Part shown: in pieces, positions 23,943 through 32,514 of the stretch
Layout of the letters: each line of letters starts with the position of its first letter
Position numbering within the stretch: position 1 is the stretch's first letter
Assembly (NCBI GenBank): GCA_018902755.1
Contig: JAHIQI010000042.1
Span: 1-64,000, forward strand
Direction: 5' to 3'
DNA length: 64,000 nt
Source: Pseudomonadota bacterium
Lineage (GTDB): Bacteria; Desulfobacterota; Desulfarculia; Desulfarculales; Desulfarculaceae
Notes under the pieces: generated by a model
What the model saw: only the letters and a program-made list of their open reading frames with translations
The model's database searches: none
What the model was told of the DNA's origin: nothing
Made by a program: the position numbers and the translations under genes

Positions 23943-24815
23943 TCAGCCGCAGGCCACCAAGGCCTTGCGGCCAAGTTCCTCGGCCTTGATATCGGTTATG
24001 AACATGTGGCCCGGCGCGTGGGTGAGGGCCAGCTCCACCCGGCTGGCGGCCACCGCCGCCTGGGGGGTGACCCCGCAGGCCCAGAACACCGGCACTTCGC
24101 CTGGGCGCACCTGAACCGCGTCGCCGTATTCCGGGTGGTCCAGGTCCACGATGCCGATGGCCGCCGGGTCGCCCGCATGCACCGGCGCGCCGTGGGCCTC
24201 GGCAAAGTCGCCGGAGACCAAATGGGCCTTGGCCACCAGCTCGGGAGGCATGGGGCGCATGGAAACCACCAGGGGCCCGTGCAGCCGACCCGCCGGCACG
24301 GCGGGCAGCTTGGTGCGATACATGGGCACGTTCACCCCCATCTCCTGATGGCGCACCGGCAGCCCGGCGGCCCGAAGGGCGTCGTCGAAGCTGAAGCTGC
24401 ACCCCAGGTAAAAGCTCACCAGGTCGTCGCGCCACAGGTGGTGGATGCTGGTGGGTTCCTCCACCAGCTCGCCGCCCAGCCACAGGCGATAGCGGGGCAG
24501 TTCGTCGCGCACGTCGGCACCGGGAGCTAGGACTTTGCTGATGGGGTCGCCGGGGTCCAAGACCTCGAGGATGGGACAGGCCTGTTTGTTGCGCAGGCCG
24601 AACAGCAGAAAATCGAAAGCCCAGTCCTTGGGAAGGATCACCAGATTGGCCTGGGCGTAGCCCGGGCACAGGGAGGCGGTGTTGCCGGTGATCTCTCCCC
24701 TGGCTATGGCCGCGCGGACCTGGCGGGGCGGGGCAGTGCTAACGTCCAATATTCTGCCTCGTTGCTTGGCTGAGGGAACAACCACTCCCGGCGGCGACCG
24801 CCGTTTCCAGTGCAT
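23943..24815 (-). CDS. DUF1445 family protein (YcsI-like, putative hydro-lyase / D-glutamate cyclase-like)
   Basis: A 290-aa protein of the DUF1445/YcsI family, related to the vertebrate D-glutamate cyclase that interconverts D-glutamate and 5-oxo-D-proline. Recognisable family segments are GYAQANLVILP, ACPILEVLDPGDP, the LGCSFSFDDALRAAG box and FWACGVTPQAAV near the C-terminus. GGAGG precedes the ATG by 5-6 bases. Bacillus subtilis has the same family (ycsI) beside 5-oxoprolinase genes. It is the first gene of the leftward operon, 55 bp before the binding-protein gene and divergent from pxpA. Confidence 0.85.
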   Translation of the reverse strand: MHWKRRSPPGVVVPSAKQRGRILDVSTAPPRQVRAAIARGEITGNTASLCPGYAQANLVILPKDWAFDFLLFGLRNKQACPILEVLDPGDPISKVLAPGADVRDELPRYRLWLGGELVEEPTSIHHLWRDDLVSFYLGCSFSFDDALRAAGLPVRHQEMGVNVPMYRTKLPAVPAGRLHGPLVVSMRPMPPELVAKAHLVSGDFAEAHGAPVHAGDPAAIGIVDLDHPEYGDAVQVRPGEVPVFWACGVTPQAAVAASRVELALTHAPGHMFITDIKAEELGRKALVACG

Positions 24816-24939
24816 TCCGCCCTCCGGGTGAAAAGCAGGCTCATGGTTGAAGTTATCAGCAATGGAAGTTTCATTATAAGGAATTGCTTCAAATTTGACC
24901 AGCCCCTTAAGAAGCTGATTCCACTAAACCATTGCATCA

Positions 24940-24968
24940 TTGCCTATCACCGCGCCATTGGTTAGACT
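24940..24968 (+). promoter_or_regulatory. candidate sigma-70 promoter for pxpA
   Basis: TTGCCT (24940-24945), a 17-bp spacer and TAGACT (24963-24968) match the -35/-10 pattern at 4 of 6 positions each, 31 bp before the pxpA ATG. The 184-bp divergent region is AT-rich and must also hold the promoter for the DUF1445-liv operon, so a shared regulator could act here. Confidence 0.4.
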
Positions 24969-24999
24969 GACTTTCCATACACCATGCGAAAGGAGCTTC

Positions 25000-25773
25000 A
25001 TGTTCATGGACCTCAACTGCGACATGGGCGAAAGCTTCGGCGACTACTGCCTGGGCTGCGACGACGAGGTGATCCGCTACATCACCAGCGCCAATCTGGC
25101 CTGCGGCTTCCACGCCTCCGATCCCCTGGTCATGGACCACACCGTGCGCCTTTGCGCCGAGCACGGGGTGGCGGTGGGGGCCCATCCCGGCTACCCCGAT
25201 CTACGGGGTTTCGGGCGGCGCAACCTGGACTCCACCCCCGAGGAAGTGCGCACCGACGTGCTCTACCAGACCGGGGCACTGGCGGGAATCGCCAAGGCCC
25301 ACGGTGTCGGGCTTCAGCACGTGAAACCTCACGGCGCCCTCTACAACACCGCCGCGGCCCACCCGGCCACGGCCCAGGCCATCGCCCAGGCGGTGGCCTC
25401 CTACGACCCCGGCCTGATCCTGGTCACCCTGGCCGGACCGGCGGGGGAGACCTTCCGCACCGTGGCCCAGGAGATGGGCCTCACCGTGGCCAGCGAGGCC
25501 TTTGCCGACCGGGCCTACACCGCCGAGGGCCGCTTGGTGCCCCGAGGCACCCAGGGAGCGGTGATCCACGACCCCGAGGTGGTGGCCGCCCGCTGCGTGC
25601 GCATGGCCACCGAGGGGGTGGTGGAGAGCATCGACGGCAAGCTGGTGGAACTGAAGGCAGACACCATCTGCGTGCACGGCGACAACCCCAGCGCGGTGGA
25701 GTTGGTCAAGGCCCTGCGCCGGGCCCTGACCGAGGCCGGGGTGGAGCTCAAAGCCATGGGTGGGGCCGTTTAG
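25000..25773 (+). CDS. pxpA: 5-oxoprolinase subunit A
   Basis: A 257-aa LamB/YcsF-family protein, subunit A of the prokaryotic ATP-dependent 5-oxoprolinase that opens pyroglutamate to glutamate. The N-terminal DLNCDMGESFG motif is followed by ITSANLACGFHASDP, GVAVGAHPGYPDL, HVKPHGALYN and GRLVPRGTQGAVI, all hallmark segments. ATGs at 25000 and 25006 are both possible; AAGGAG lies 4 and 10 bases upstream respectively. It overlaps the fused pxpBC gene by 14 bp, supporting stoichiometric production. Confidence 0.95.
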   Translation: MFMDLNCDMGESFGDYCLGCDDEVIRYITSANLACGFHASDPLVMDHTVRLCAEHGVAVGAHPGYPDLRGFGRRNLDSTPEEVRTDVLYQTGALAGIAKAHGVGLQHVKPHGALYNTAAAHPATAQAIAQAVASYDPGLILVTLAGPAGETFRTVAQEMGLTVASEAFADRAYTAEGRLVPRGTQGAVIHDPEVVAARCVRMATEGVVESIDGKLVELKADTICVHGDNPSAVELVKALRRALTEAGVELKAMGGAV

Positions 25774-27418
25774 GGCCGTGCCGGAAAAGCTGCCCGCCAA
25801 ACCCCAGGGCGAAGCCGCCCTGCTGGTCTACCTGGGCCAGGGCATAGATTTCGCCCTGAACTGCCGAGTGCGGGCCCTGGCCCGGCGGCTAACCCAGCGG
25901 CCCCTGCCGGGGGTGCGCGAGGTGCTGGCCGCCTACCACTGCCTTCAGGTGCAGTTCGATCCCCTGATCACCGATCATAAAGAGATGTCCTCCTGGGTGC
26001 GCTCTGAGCACCGCCTCATGCCCCGAGGCAAGGCCCAGGCCGGACGGCGGGTGGAGTTGCCGGTGGTCTACGGCGGCGAGGCGGGCCCGGACCTGGACTA
26101 CGTGGCCCAGCGCACCGGACTGCCACCGGCGGAGGTGATCCGCCGCCACGGCGCGGTGGACCATCCCTGTTACGTGATGGGTTTCACCCCCGGCTTTCCC
26201 TACCTGGGCGGCCTGGACCCATCCCTGGCCGTGCCCCGCATGGACTCGCCCCGGCTGGACAACCCGCCCGGCTCGGTGGCCGTGGCCGGGGGCCAGACCG
26301 GGGTGTACCCCCTGGGCGGGCCCGGCGGCTGGTGGGTCATCGGCCGCACCCCCTGGCTGATGTACGACCCCCGCCGCGACCCGGCCACCCTCATGGAGGC
26401 CGGGGATCTGGTGCGCTTCGTGCCCAGCCATGAGACCCGCTTCCCGGACCCGCCTCCCCTGAGCCTGAGCTGGGAGGCCAAGGGGGTGGAGGTGCTGGAG
26501 GTGCTGGCTCCGGGAGCCTTCACCACGGTGCAGGACGCGGGCCGCTGGGGGCATCAGTTCCGGGGGGTGCCGGTGTCCGGGGCCTACGACCAGGCCGCCC
26601 TGGCCTGGGCCAACCTGTTGGTAGGCAACGACCCCGGCGACGCGGCCCTGGAGATCACCCTCATGGGCCCGCGCCTCAAGGCGCTCAGGCCGGTGGTAAT
26701 CGCGGCGGCTGGTTGCGACCTGGGCCTGACCATAGACGGCAAGCCCGCCCCCATGCACCAGGCCCTGGCCCTTGCTCCGGGCCAGGTGCTGGGCTTCCGG
26801 GGACCCCGCCGGAGAGGGGCGCGGGCCCTGCTGGCCCTGGCCGGAGGGGCGGCCAATGAAAGGCTGCTGGGCAGCCGCTCCACCTATCTGCTGGGCCGCA
26901 TGGGCGCTCCCCTGCGAAAGGGCGATGTGGTGCGCGGCGCGCCGGGCCCCCTGCCCCCGGCCGGGGCCGCCTGCCCGGCCCTGGAGGAGCCGGGCCGGGT
27001 GCTCACCCTGCGGGTGGTGCCCGGACCCAACCAGGAGTTTTTCTCTCCCCAGGGGCTGGAGACCTTTTACAGCGCCCAATACGAGCTGACCGCCCAGGCC
27101 GACCGCCGGGGGGCCCGTCTGGAAGGCCCGGCCCTGTCCTTCGCGCCGGGCAGTCCGGCCTCCCTGGTGAGCGAGCCCAACACCCCCGGCGTGATCCAGG
27201 TGCCCAGCGGCGGCCAGCCCATCGTCATGCTGCGGGAGCAGACCGTGGGCGGCTACCCCAAGATAGGCACCGTGTTCGGCCCGGACCTGGACCGCCTGGC
27301 CCGGGCCCAGAGCGGCCAGGCCATCCGCTTCGTGGCCATGAGCGCCGAGGAAGCCGTGGCCGAGGCCAGACGCCTGGACCGGACGTTCCAGGCAGCCAGA
27401 ACCGGGGTGGCGAGTTGA
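25760..27418 (+). CDS. pxpBC: fused 5-oxoprolinase subunits B and C
   Basis: A 552-aa fusion. Residues ~15-235 match PxpB/KipI (allophanate hydrolase subunit 1-like; YVMGFTPGFPYLGGL, PRLDNPPGSVAVAGGQTGVYP, GGWWVIGRTP). Residues ~240-545 match PxpC/KipA (AHS2-like; GAFTTVQDAGRWGHQFRGVPVSGAYD, GNDPGDAALEITLMGP, EQTVGGYPKIGTV). In many bacteria B and C are separate genes. Start ATG 25760 lies inside the end of pxpA; a GTG at 25778 is an alternative. With PxpA it should hydrolyse 5-oxoproline using ATP. Confidence 0.93.
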   Translation: MGPFRAVPEKLPAKPQGEAALLVYLGQGIDFALNCRVRALARRLTQRPLPGVREVLAAYHCLQVQFDPLITDHKEMSSWVRSEHRLMPRGKAQAGRRVELPVVYGGEAGPDLDYVAQRTGLPPAEVIRRHGAVDHPCYVMGFTPGFPYLGGLDPSLAVPRMDSPRLDNPPGSVAVAGGQTGVYPLGGPGGWWVIGRTPWLMYDPRRDPATLMEAGDLVRFVPSHETRFPDPPPLSLSWEAKGVEVLEVLAPGAFTTVQDAGRWGHQFRGVPVSGAYDQAALAWANLLVGNDPGDAALEITLMGPRLKALRPVVIAAAGCDLGLTIDGKPAPMHQALALAPGQVLGFRGPRRRGARALLALAGGAANERLLGSRSTYLLGRMGAPLRKGDVVRGAPGPLPPAGAACPALEEPGRVLTLRVVPGPNQEFFSPQGLETFYSAQYELTAQADRRGARLEGPALSFAPGSPASLVSEPNTPGVIQVPSGGQPIVMLREQTVGGYPKIGTVFGPDLDRLARAQSGQAIRFVAMSAEEAVAEARRLDRTFQAARTGVAS

Positions 27419-28332
27419 ACCCCGGCGAGATGACCCAGGTCGAGGGGCCGGTGTGGCTCCTGGTGGGGGAAAAGCGGGGCAACTTCCCCTTTTGCAATGG
27501 CGTGATAATCCAGGACGGCGGAGTCACCGCCCTGGTGGACCCCGGCTGCGGGGCCTCGGTGCTGGAGCCCCTGGCCGCCTCGGGAAGGGTGGACCTGGTG
27601 CTAAATAGTCACACCCACCCGGACCACTGCTCAGGCAACCATTTTTTCAGCGGGGCCGAGATCTTCATACCCCAGACCGCCTGGGCCTCTGGCGGCAGCA
27701 AGTTGAAGCTTTCCGAGCGCTTGACCGAGCCGGGGGAGCTGGCCCGAGCCTGGCGGGAGTTTGTCACCCGTTCCATGGGTTTTGAGGATTTCCAGCCCAC
27801 CGGCAGCTTCGCCCCCGGCCAGGAGATCAAGATCGGCTCCACCATTCTGGAGGTGGTGCCCACCCCCGGCCACACTGCGGATCACTGCTGCTTCTGGCTT
27901 CCCCAGCACGGCATGCTCCTGTCGGCCGACATCGATCTCACCTCCTTTGGGCCTTTTTACGGCCACCGCGAATCTTCCCTGGTGCAGGTCAGGTCCTCGG
28001 TGGAAAAGGTGCGAGGCCTGCGCCCCAGGGTGCTGGTGTCCGCCCACCGGAGGCCCTTGAGCCAGGATTTGGACCAGGCCATGGACAAGTACCTGAGCGT
28101 GTTGGACCAGAGGGAGCAAAGAATCCTCAAGCTCCTGGATCAGGAGATGAGCCTCCCGGAAATGGTCGAGGCTTCGCCCATTTACGGGGGGCATAACAGC
28201 AGGCCCGCCCTGACCCGCTACTGGGAGGGGCGCATGATCGCCGACCACCTGGACCTGCTTAAATCTCAAGGACTTATCCAAGCAACCCCCAAGGGTTACC
28301 TCTCCAACGCCGGTATTGTTACAAGTCCTTAA
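27415..28332 (+). CDS. metallo-beta-lactamase-fold hydrolase
   Basis: A 305-aa MBL hydrolase. The metal motif HTHPDHCSG (HxHxDH), the next ligand in PTPGHTADHC, the bridging Asp in LSADIDLTSFG and the final His in VSAHRRPL give a complete dinuclear zinc site. A C-terminal helical/winged part (~210-295) resembles LACTB2/glyoxalase-II-like members. The start may be TTG 27415, overlapping the pxpBC TGA, or ATG 27430. Its substrate is unknown; co-translation with 5-oxoprolinase suggests an amide, lactam or thioester related to glutamate metabolism. Confidence 0.85.
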   Translation: MNPGEMTQVEGPVWLLVGEKRGNFPFCNGVIIQDGGVTALVDPGCGASVLEPLAASGRVDLVLNSHTHPDHCSGNHFFSGAEIFIPQTAWASGGSKLKLSERLTEPGELARAWREFVTRSMGFEDFQPTGSFAPGQEIKIGSTILEVVPTPGHTADHCCFWLPQHGMLLSADIDLTSFGPFYGHRESSLVQVRSSVEKVRGLRPRVLVSAHRRPLSQDLDQAMDKYLSVLDQREQRILKLLDQEMSLPEMVEASPIYGGHNSRPALTRYWEGRMIADHLDLLKSQGLIQATPKGYLSNAGIVTSP

Positions 28333-28333
28333 C

Positions 28334-28363
28334 TTGCCGTCACCTCCGGGGCAGTGTTAAGAT
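28334..28363 (+). promoter_or_regulatory. candidate promoter for mgtE
   Basis: TTGCCG (28334-28339) and TAAGAT (28358-28363) are separated by 18 bp and lie just after the stop codon of the hydrolase gene. Transcription would begin near 28370 and give a leader of about 80 nt before mgtE, which contains the hairpin described next. Confidence 0.35.
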
Positions 28364-28394
28364 AGACACCGTTCTTCATAAAAAGCGTTCTTTC

Positions 28395-28434
28395 GCCTCC
28401 CCCTGGCAGAGCGGTCAGGGTAAGGGGGCTTTTT
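28395..28434 (+). terminator. terminator-like hairpin in the mgtE leader
   Basis: A GC-rich imperfect hairpin (CCTCCCCCTG pairing with CAGG and GGGGG around a GTAA bulge) is followed directly by TTTTT at 28430-28434, only 15 bp before the mgtE ATG. It could terminate the pxp-hydrolase transcript or act as a conditional attenuator for mgtE. Confidence 0.5.
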
Positions 28435-28449
28435 GGCCGGAGGCCGGCG

Positions 28450-29802
28450 ATGACCTTACCAGAAAAAGTATTGCATCTAGGAGAGTTAATCGCTCAAGGC
28501 GACAGGGACCGGCTGGTCAGGGAGATCACCGAGCCCCACCCGGCGGACGCCGCCGAGGTGCTGGGCGCCCTGGAGCCGGCCGCCATAGCCAAGTTCGTGG
28601 AGTTGGTGGGCACCGAGGAGGCCTTGCAGGTCTTCGAGTTCCTGCCCTTCGAGACCCAGAAAGAGGCTCTGAAGCACCTGAATCGCGCCACCCTGGCCCA
28701 GCTCATGAACACCATGAGCCCCGACGATCGCGCCGACTTGGTGGAGGAGTTGGACGACGAGTTCCAGGAGCGCCTGCTCTCCCTGCTGCTGCGCCACGAG
28801 CGCGAAAACGTCCTCAGGCTCATCAAATACCCCGACGACAGCGCCGGGGCCCACATGACCACCGACTACGCCATCCTCCGGCCGGACAGCGACGTGCAGA
28901 CCGCCCTGGAGCAGGTGCGCCTGCAGGCGGCCACCAAGGAGACCATCTACTATATTTATGTGGTGGATGCGGCCCGGCGGCTGTTGGGCCTGGTATCCCT
29001 GCGCGACCTCATCGTAGCCCGGCGGCACAGCCGGGTGGGCGACATCATGAGCAAGCAGGTCATCAGCGTCAAGGCCGACGTGGACATCGAGGACGTGGCC
29101 AAGCTCTCCAGCCGCTACGACTTCCTGGCCGTGCCCGTCCTGGACGACAGCGGACGCATGCTGGGGATCATCACCTTCGACGACCTCTACGACGTCATCG
29201 CCGAAGAGGCCACCGAGGACATGTACCACCTGGCCAACCTGGACACCGACGAGAAGATCGACTCCCCCCTGCTGCGCTCGGTGATGCTGCGCCTGCCCTG
29301 GCTTCTGAGCAACCTGGGCACCTGTCTGGTGCCCGCCTACGTGGTCAGCCTGTTCTCGGGCACCATTCACGAAGCGGTGGCCCTGGCCTCGCTGATGCTC
29401 ATCGTGGCCTCCTTGGGGGGTAATGCGGGCAACCAGTCGCTCACCGTGGTGGTCCGGGCCATGGCTCTGGGCCAGCTCAACATGGCCCAAAACCGCAGGG
29501 TGTTGACCAAGCAGGTGTTCATCGGCATGTTCAACGGGGTGATCGCCGGGCTGGTGATCGCCGTGGTGGCCTTTTTCTGGTTCGGCAACCCCTGGCTGGG
29601 CCTTATCGTGTGGCTGGCATTGGTGGGCAACCTGATCATCGCCGGCCTGTTCGGGGCCATGGTGCCCATCGTGCTGCGCCGCCTCAAGCTGGACCCGGCC
29701 CTGGGCAGCTCCATATTCGTCACCACCGCCACCGACGTGGGTGGCTACTCCATCTTCCTGGGCCTAGCGGTGATGGTGCTGCCTCACCTCATCGGGCAAT
29801 AG
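28450..29802 (+). CDS. mgtE: magnesium transporter MgtE
   Basis: A 450-aa Mg2+ channel with the standard three-part layout. An N-terminal helical MgtE_N domain (~1-130; NTMSPDDRADLVEELDDEFQ) is followed by a CBS pair (~135-260) and a five-helix membrane domain (~285-450) with the pore signatures SLGGNAGNQSLTVVVRAMALG and TTATDVGGYSIFLGL. Mg2+ binding between the N and CBS domains is known to close the channel in this family. It converges on the amidinotransferase gene. Confidence 0.96.
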   Translation: MTLPEKVLHLGELIAQGDRDRLVREITEPHPADAAEVLGALEPAAIAKFVELVGTEEALQVFEFLPFETQKEALKHLNRATLAQLMNTMSPDDRADLVEELDDEFQERLLSLLLRHERENVLRLIKYPDDSAGAHMTTDYAILRPDSDVQTALEQVRLQAATKETIYYIYVVDAARRLLGLVSLRDLIVARRHSRVGDIMSKQVISVKADVDIEDVAKLSSRYDFLAVPVLDDSGRMLGIITFDDLYDVIAEEATEDMYHLANLDTDEKIDSPLLRSVMLRLPWLLSNLGTCLVPAYVVSLFSGTIHEAVALASLMLIVASLGGNAGNQSLTVVVRAMALGQLNMAQNRRVLTKQVFIGMFNGVIAGLVIAVVAFFWFGNPWLGLIVWLALVGNLIIAGLFGAMVPIVLRRLKLDPALGSSIFVTTATDVGGYSIFLGLAVMVLPHLIGQ

Positions 29803-29856
29803 CTCCCGGCACTCCCCCGTCGTCCCGCCCAAGCCCCTATCCTGGGCGCCTGACCT

Positions 29857-30840
29857 CTAGTCCCCCCGGTGTAGAGGCCCCACCGCGCAACGCACACCCA
29901 CCCCCCAATGGATGGGCGCGTCAAAGGGTATGGTTATGCACTCGATGCCCCTTTTTTCGTACTCCGGCGCAAGGCGTCCATACTGCTCGGCCAAAATGAT
30001 GGTGTTCTGATCCAGCATCAGTCCGTTGGCCCCGAAGGCCTCGTCCTCGCCGGGCAGCTTCTTTACCTCGATCTTGTCCCAATGGCGCAAGGGCATCGGC
30101 AGTTCGGGAACGAACTCGGGATACCAAGTGAGCAGGCCGGGGCGATTGAGCATGCACACCGTGTCCAGGTGCAGGATCTTGGGATGCAGGGGCACGGTAT
30201 GGACCTTGTATTGCGGGCCCAGAAATTGCTGTAACCAGGCGATGCCCGCCGGGCTGGAGGCATTGCCCGAGCATCCCACGAACACGTTGAAACCGTCCAT
30301 GAGCACATCGCCCCGCTCCAGGTAGGAATCGTCTTCACTGTAGTGGGGGGAGCAGGGAGGCATGGCCACGTAACGGGCGTTGCTGCCTTTCAGCACGGCC
30401 TCGAGCACGGAACGGACGGCCCACACCCGCTTGCGGCGGCAGGTCACCCTGAGGTTGTTGAGCAGGATGACGTTGTTGCCCACGGTGAGGAAAAAATCGC
30501 AGCCGTCGTGGTTCACGTAGCCTTTTTGCACCTCATCCAGAAAATGTATTTCCTCGGGGTGGCGCAGAGGGATGCTGCGCCTTACCTCTATGCCCCGGCC
30601 CGCCAGGAGGTCGGCCAGGCTGTCCAATTGCCGGCCCAGCGCCCGCACATCCTCCGGAGTGGTGTCTATGGCTCGCTTGCCGCCGAACTCCTCGCATTCG
30701 CGGAGGCCTTCGGCGTCCTGCCACTTCAAGGCCTCTATGTAGGTGGGATGAACACAGTTCTCCTCGTCGCCGATGCCGATAAAGGCGTCGTGCAGCTTGC
30801 TCCACTCGTTGGATACATTGACGGCCCTTAATGTTCCCAT
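29857..30840 (-). CDS. amidinotransferase / arginine-deiminase-superfamily enzyme
   Basis: A 327-aa guanidino-group-modifying enzyme of the amidinotransferase family. LERGDVLMDGFNVFVG holds the acidic residue, ILHLDTVCMLNRPG the catalytic His, and GVGVRCAVGPLHR near the C-terminus the nucleophilic Cys. The family includes glycine and inosamine-phosphate amidinotransferases and dimethylarginine hydrolases, and sequence alone does not separate these. The ATG follows GGGAG. It is a stand-alone gene, with no creatine, streptomycin or arginine-catabolism neighbours. Confidence 0.82.
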   Translation of the reverse strand: MGTLRAVNVSNEWSKLHDAFIGIGDEENCVHPTYIEALKWQDAEGLRECEEFGGKRAIDTTPEDVRALGRQLDSLADLLAGRGIEVRRSIPLRHPEEIHFLDEVQKGYVNHDGCDFFLTVGNNVILLNNLRVTCRRKRVWAVRSVLEAVLKGSNARYVAMPPCSPHYSEDDSYLERGDVLMDGFNVFVGCSGNASSPAGIAWLQQFLGPQYKVHTVPLHPKILHLDTVCMLNRPGLLTWYPEFVPELPMPLRHWDKIEVKKLPGEDEAFGANGLMLDQNTIILAEQYGRLAPEYEKRGIECITIPFDAPIHWGVGVRCAVGPLHRGD

Positions 30841-30891
30841 TTCCCATCTCCCAGGAATTGAAGAAACTCCAACGCCATGTACCGGTTCAAT

Positions 30892-30903
30892 GCGGCCGGC
30901 CGC
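30892..30903. repeat. 12-bp perfect palindrome GCGGCCGGCCGC
   Basis: Lies in the 138-bp spacer between phoH and the amidinotransferase gene and is flanked on the plus strand by TAAAAAA. On the minus strand it reads as a short GC hairpin preceded by T's, not followed by them, so it is not a good leftward terminator for phoH. Significance is uncertain in GC-rich DNA. Confidence 0.25.
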
Positions 30904-30978
30904 TAAAAAAGCATACTAATACGCCATGATATTATTCGGCGATAAGGAAGTTGCCCGCCTGGCGGAATTATTTGTCAG

Positions 30979-32304
30979 CTACAAAAGGCGCGCGCCCAGC
31001 TCGGCCACCTCGCTGCGCTCGCCCTTTTTAAGGGTCACGTGCCCGCTAATCTCCTGGCTCCTCAGCTTGTCCACCATGTAGCTCAGGCCGTTGCTGCTGG
31101 CGTCCAGGTAGGGATGGTCTATCTGCTCCGGGTCGCCGGTGAACACGATCTTGGAGCCTTCGCCAACCCTGGTGATCAGGGTCTTGACCATGTGGGGGGT
31201 CAGGTTCTGGGCCTCGTCGCAGATGATGAACTGGCCGGGTATGGAACGGCCCCGGATATAGGTGAGGGCCTCGATCTCCAATAGGCCCTGGGCGGTAAGG
31301 TAGTCGGCCGCGCCCATGGGCGGGCCCGCCTTGTTTTTGCCGCCGGTGGATTCGCGGAAAAGGTACTCCAGGTTGTCGTAGAGCGGCTGCATCCAGGGGC
31401 GCAGCTTCTCTTCCTTTTCGCCGGGCAGATAGCCCAGGTCCTGCCCCATGGGCACGATGGGCCGGGTCACCAGTAGGCGCTTGTAACCCTTGTGCTCCAC
31501 CACCGCCTCCAGCCCGGCAGCCAGGGCCAGCAGGGTCTTGCCGGTGCCCGCCGGTCCGGCCAGGCTTATCACCTTCACCGCCGGGTCCAAAAGCAGCTCC
31601 AGGGCGAAGCGCTGCTCCTTGTTGCGCGGGCTTATGCCAAAGCACTCGGCGTTGCCGAAGCTGAGAGGAAGGAGCCGTCCTCCCTGGTGGCGGGCCAGGG
31701 CCGATTGGGGGCTGGCGGCCCGGCTTTTGAGCACGAAAAATTGGTGAGGCTCGGCCGGTCCCAGGCCGTTGAGGGCCAGCAGGCCCTGGCGGTAGAAGGA
31801 GTCCACCATGCCCCCCTCCACCTCCACCTCGCGGATGCCTTTGTAAAGGTGGTCGAAATCGACCTTGTCGTTACGGAAGTCCTCAGAGGGCACCCCCAGG
31901 GCGTCGGCCTTGACCCTGAGGTTCAGGTCCTTGGTGACCAGAATCGCCGGCAGGTTTTCCTGCTCCCTGAGGCCCCAGGCCACGCACAGGATGCGGTTGT
32001 CGGGCTTTTCCAACCCCAGCACCGGGGGAAGGCCCCGGCCCAGACGGGTGTGGTTCAGCTCGATGCGCAGGGTGCCGCCCTGGTCGGTGGCCACTCCCTG
32101 GGCCAAAGGCCCCTTGGCGCGCATGCGGTCCAGTTCGCGCGAGACCTGGCGGGCGTTGCGCCCGATCTCGTCCTGGCGCTTCTTCTGGTCGTCTATCTCC
32201 TCGATGACCGCCAGGGGCAAAACCACGTCATTGTCTTGGAAAAGGAAAAGGCTGGAAGGGTTGTGCAGCAGAACGTTGGTGTCTAGCACATAGGTTTTTT
32301 TCAT
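30979..32304 (-). CDS. PIN-domain PhoH-family ATPase (YlaK-like)
   Basis: A 441-aa fusion of a PIN ribonuclease domain (1-~150; YVLDTNVLLHNP with the first acidic residue, IEEIDDQKK, ILVTKDLNLRVKA) with a PhoH ATPase (~225-435; Walker A GPAGTGKTLLALA, Walker B FIICDEAQNLTPHMVKTLITR, GEGSKIVFTGDPEQID). Proteins of this layout (PhoH2/YlaK) are ATP-dependent RNA-unwinding ribonucleases. No antitoxin-like upstream ORF (PhoAT) is evident. A good promoter lies upstream. Confidence 0.93.
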   Translation of the reverse strand: MKKTYVLDTNVLLHNPSSLFLFQDNDVVLPLAVIEEIDDQKKRQDEIGRNARQVSRELDRMRAKGPLAQGVATDQGGTLRIELNHTRLGRGLPPVLGLEKPDNRILCVAWGLREQENLPAILVTKDLNLRVKADALGVPSEDFRNDKVDFDHLYKGIREVEVEGGMVDSFYRQGLLALNGLGPAEPHQFFVLKSRAASPQSALARHQGGRLLPLSFGNAECFGISPRNKEQRFALELLLDPAVKVISLAGPAGTGKTLLALAAGLEAVVEHKGYKRLLVTRPIVPMGQDLGYLPGEKEEKLRPWMQPLYDNLEYLFRESTGGKNKAGPPMGAADYLTAQGLLEIEALTYIRGRSIPGQFIICDEAQNLTPHMVKTLITRVGEGSKIVFTGDPEQIDHPYLDASSNGLSYMVDKLRSQEISGHVTLKKGERSEVAELGARLL

Positions 32305-32350
32305 GGACTGGCAACACCTCCATGATGGGATGCGTTAGAGTCGCAACCAC

Positions 32351-32380
32351 ATTATATGGTGTATTAGCAGCAGAAACCAA
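32351..32380 (-). promoter_or_regulatory. candidate sigma-70 promoter for phoH
   Basis: Read on the minus strand, TTGGTT (32380-32375) is followed after 18 bp by a perfect TATAAT (32356-32351), 47 bp before the phoH ATG. The surrounding 210-bp divergent spacer (32305-32514) also serves the CoA-transferase/GNAT gene; I see no further motif in it. Confidence 0.5.
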
Positions 32381-32514
32381 GCACTGCCCGGTCCGTAACC
32401 AGAACTTAACCAACCCGCCGCGCCCCGGCTGCTCTTGGCAAGGTTGCCCCCAGGCCCTAAAATCAAAATTGAGTCCACCACCTGAACCTGATTATTCGCA
32501 CGCGAGGACTGAAC

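Noticed and set aside
25889..27079. 396-codon minus-strand ORF antisense to pxpBC
   Set aside because: Same antisense artefact; pxpBC has full family motifs.
30892..30903. GCGGCCGGCCGC as a functional site
   Set aside because: A 12-bp GC palindrome can arise by chance in such GC-rich DNA and there is no oriented T-run or repeat copy in the window.
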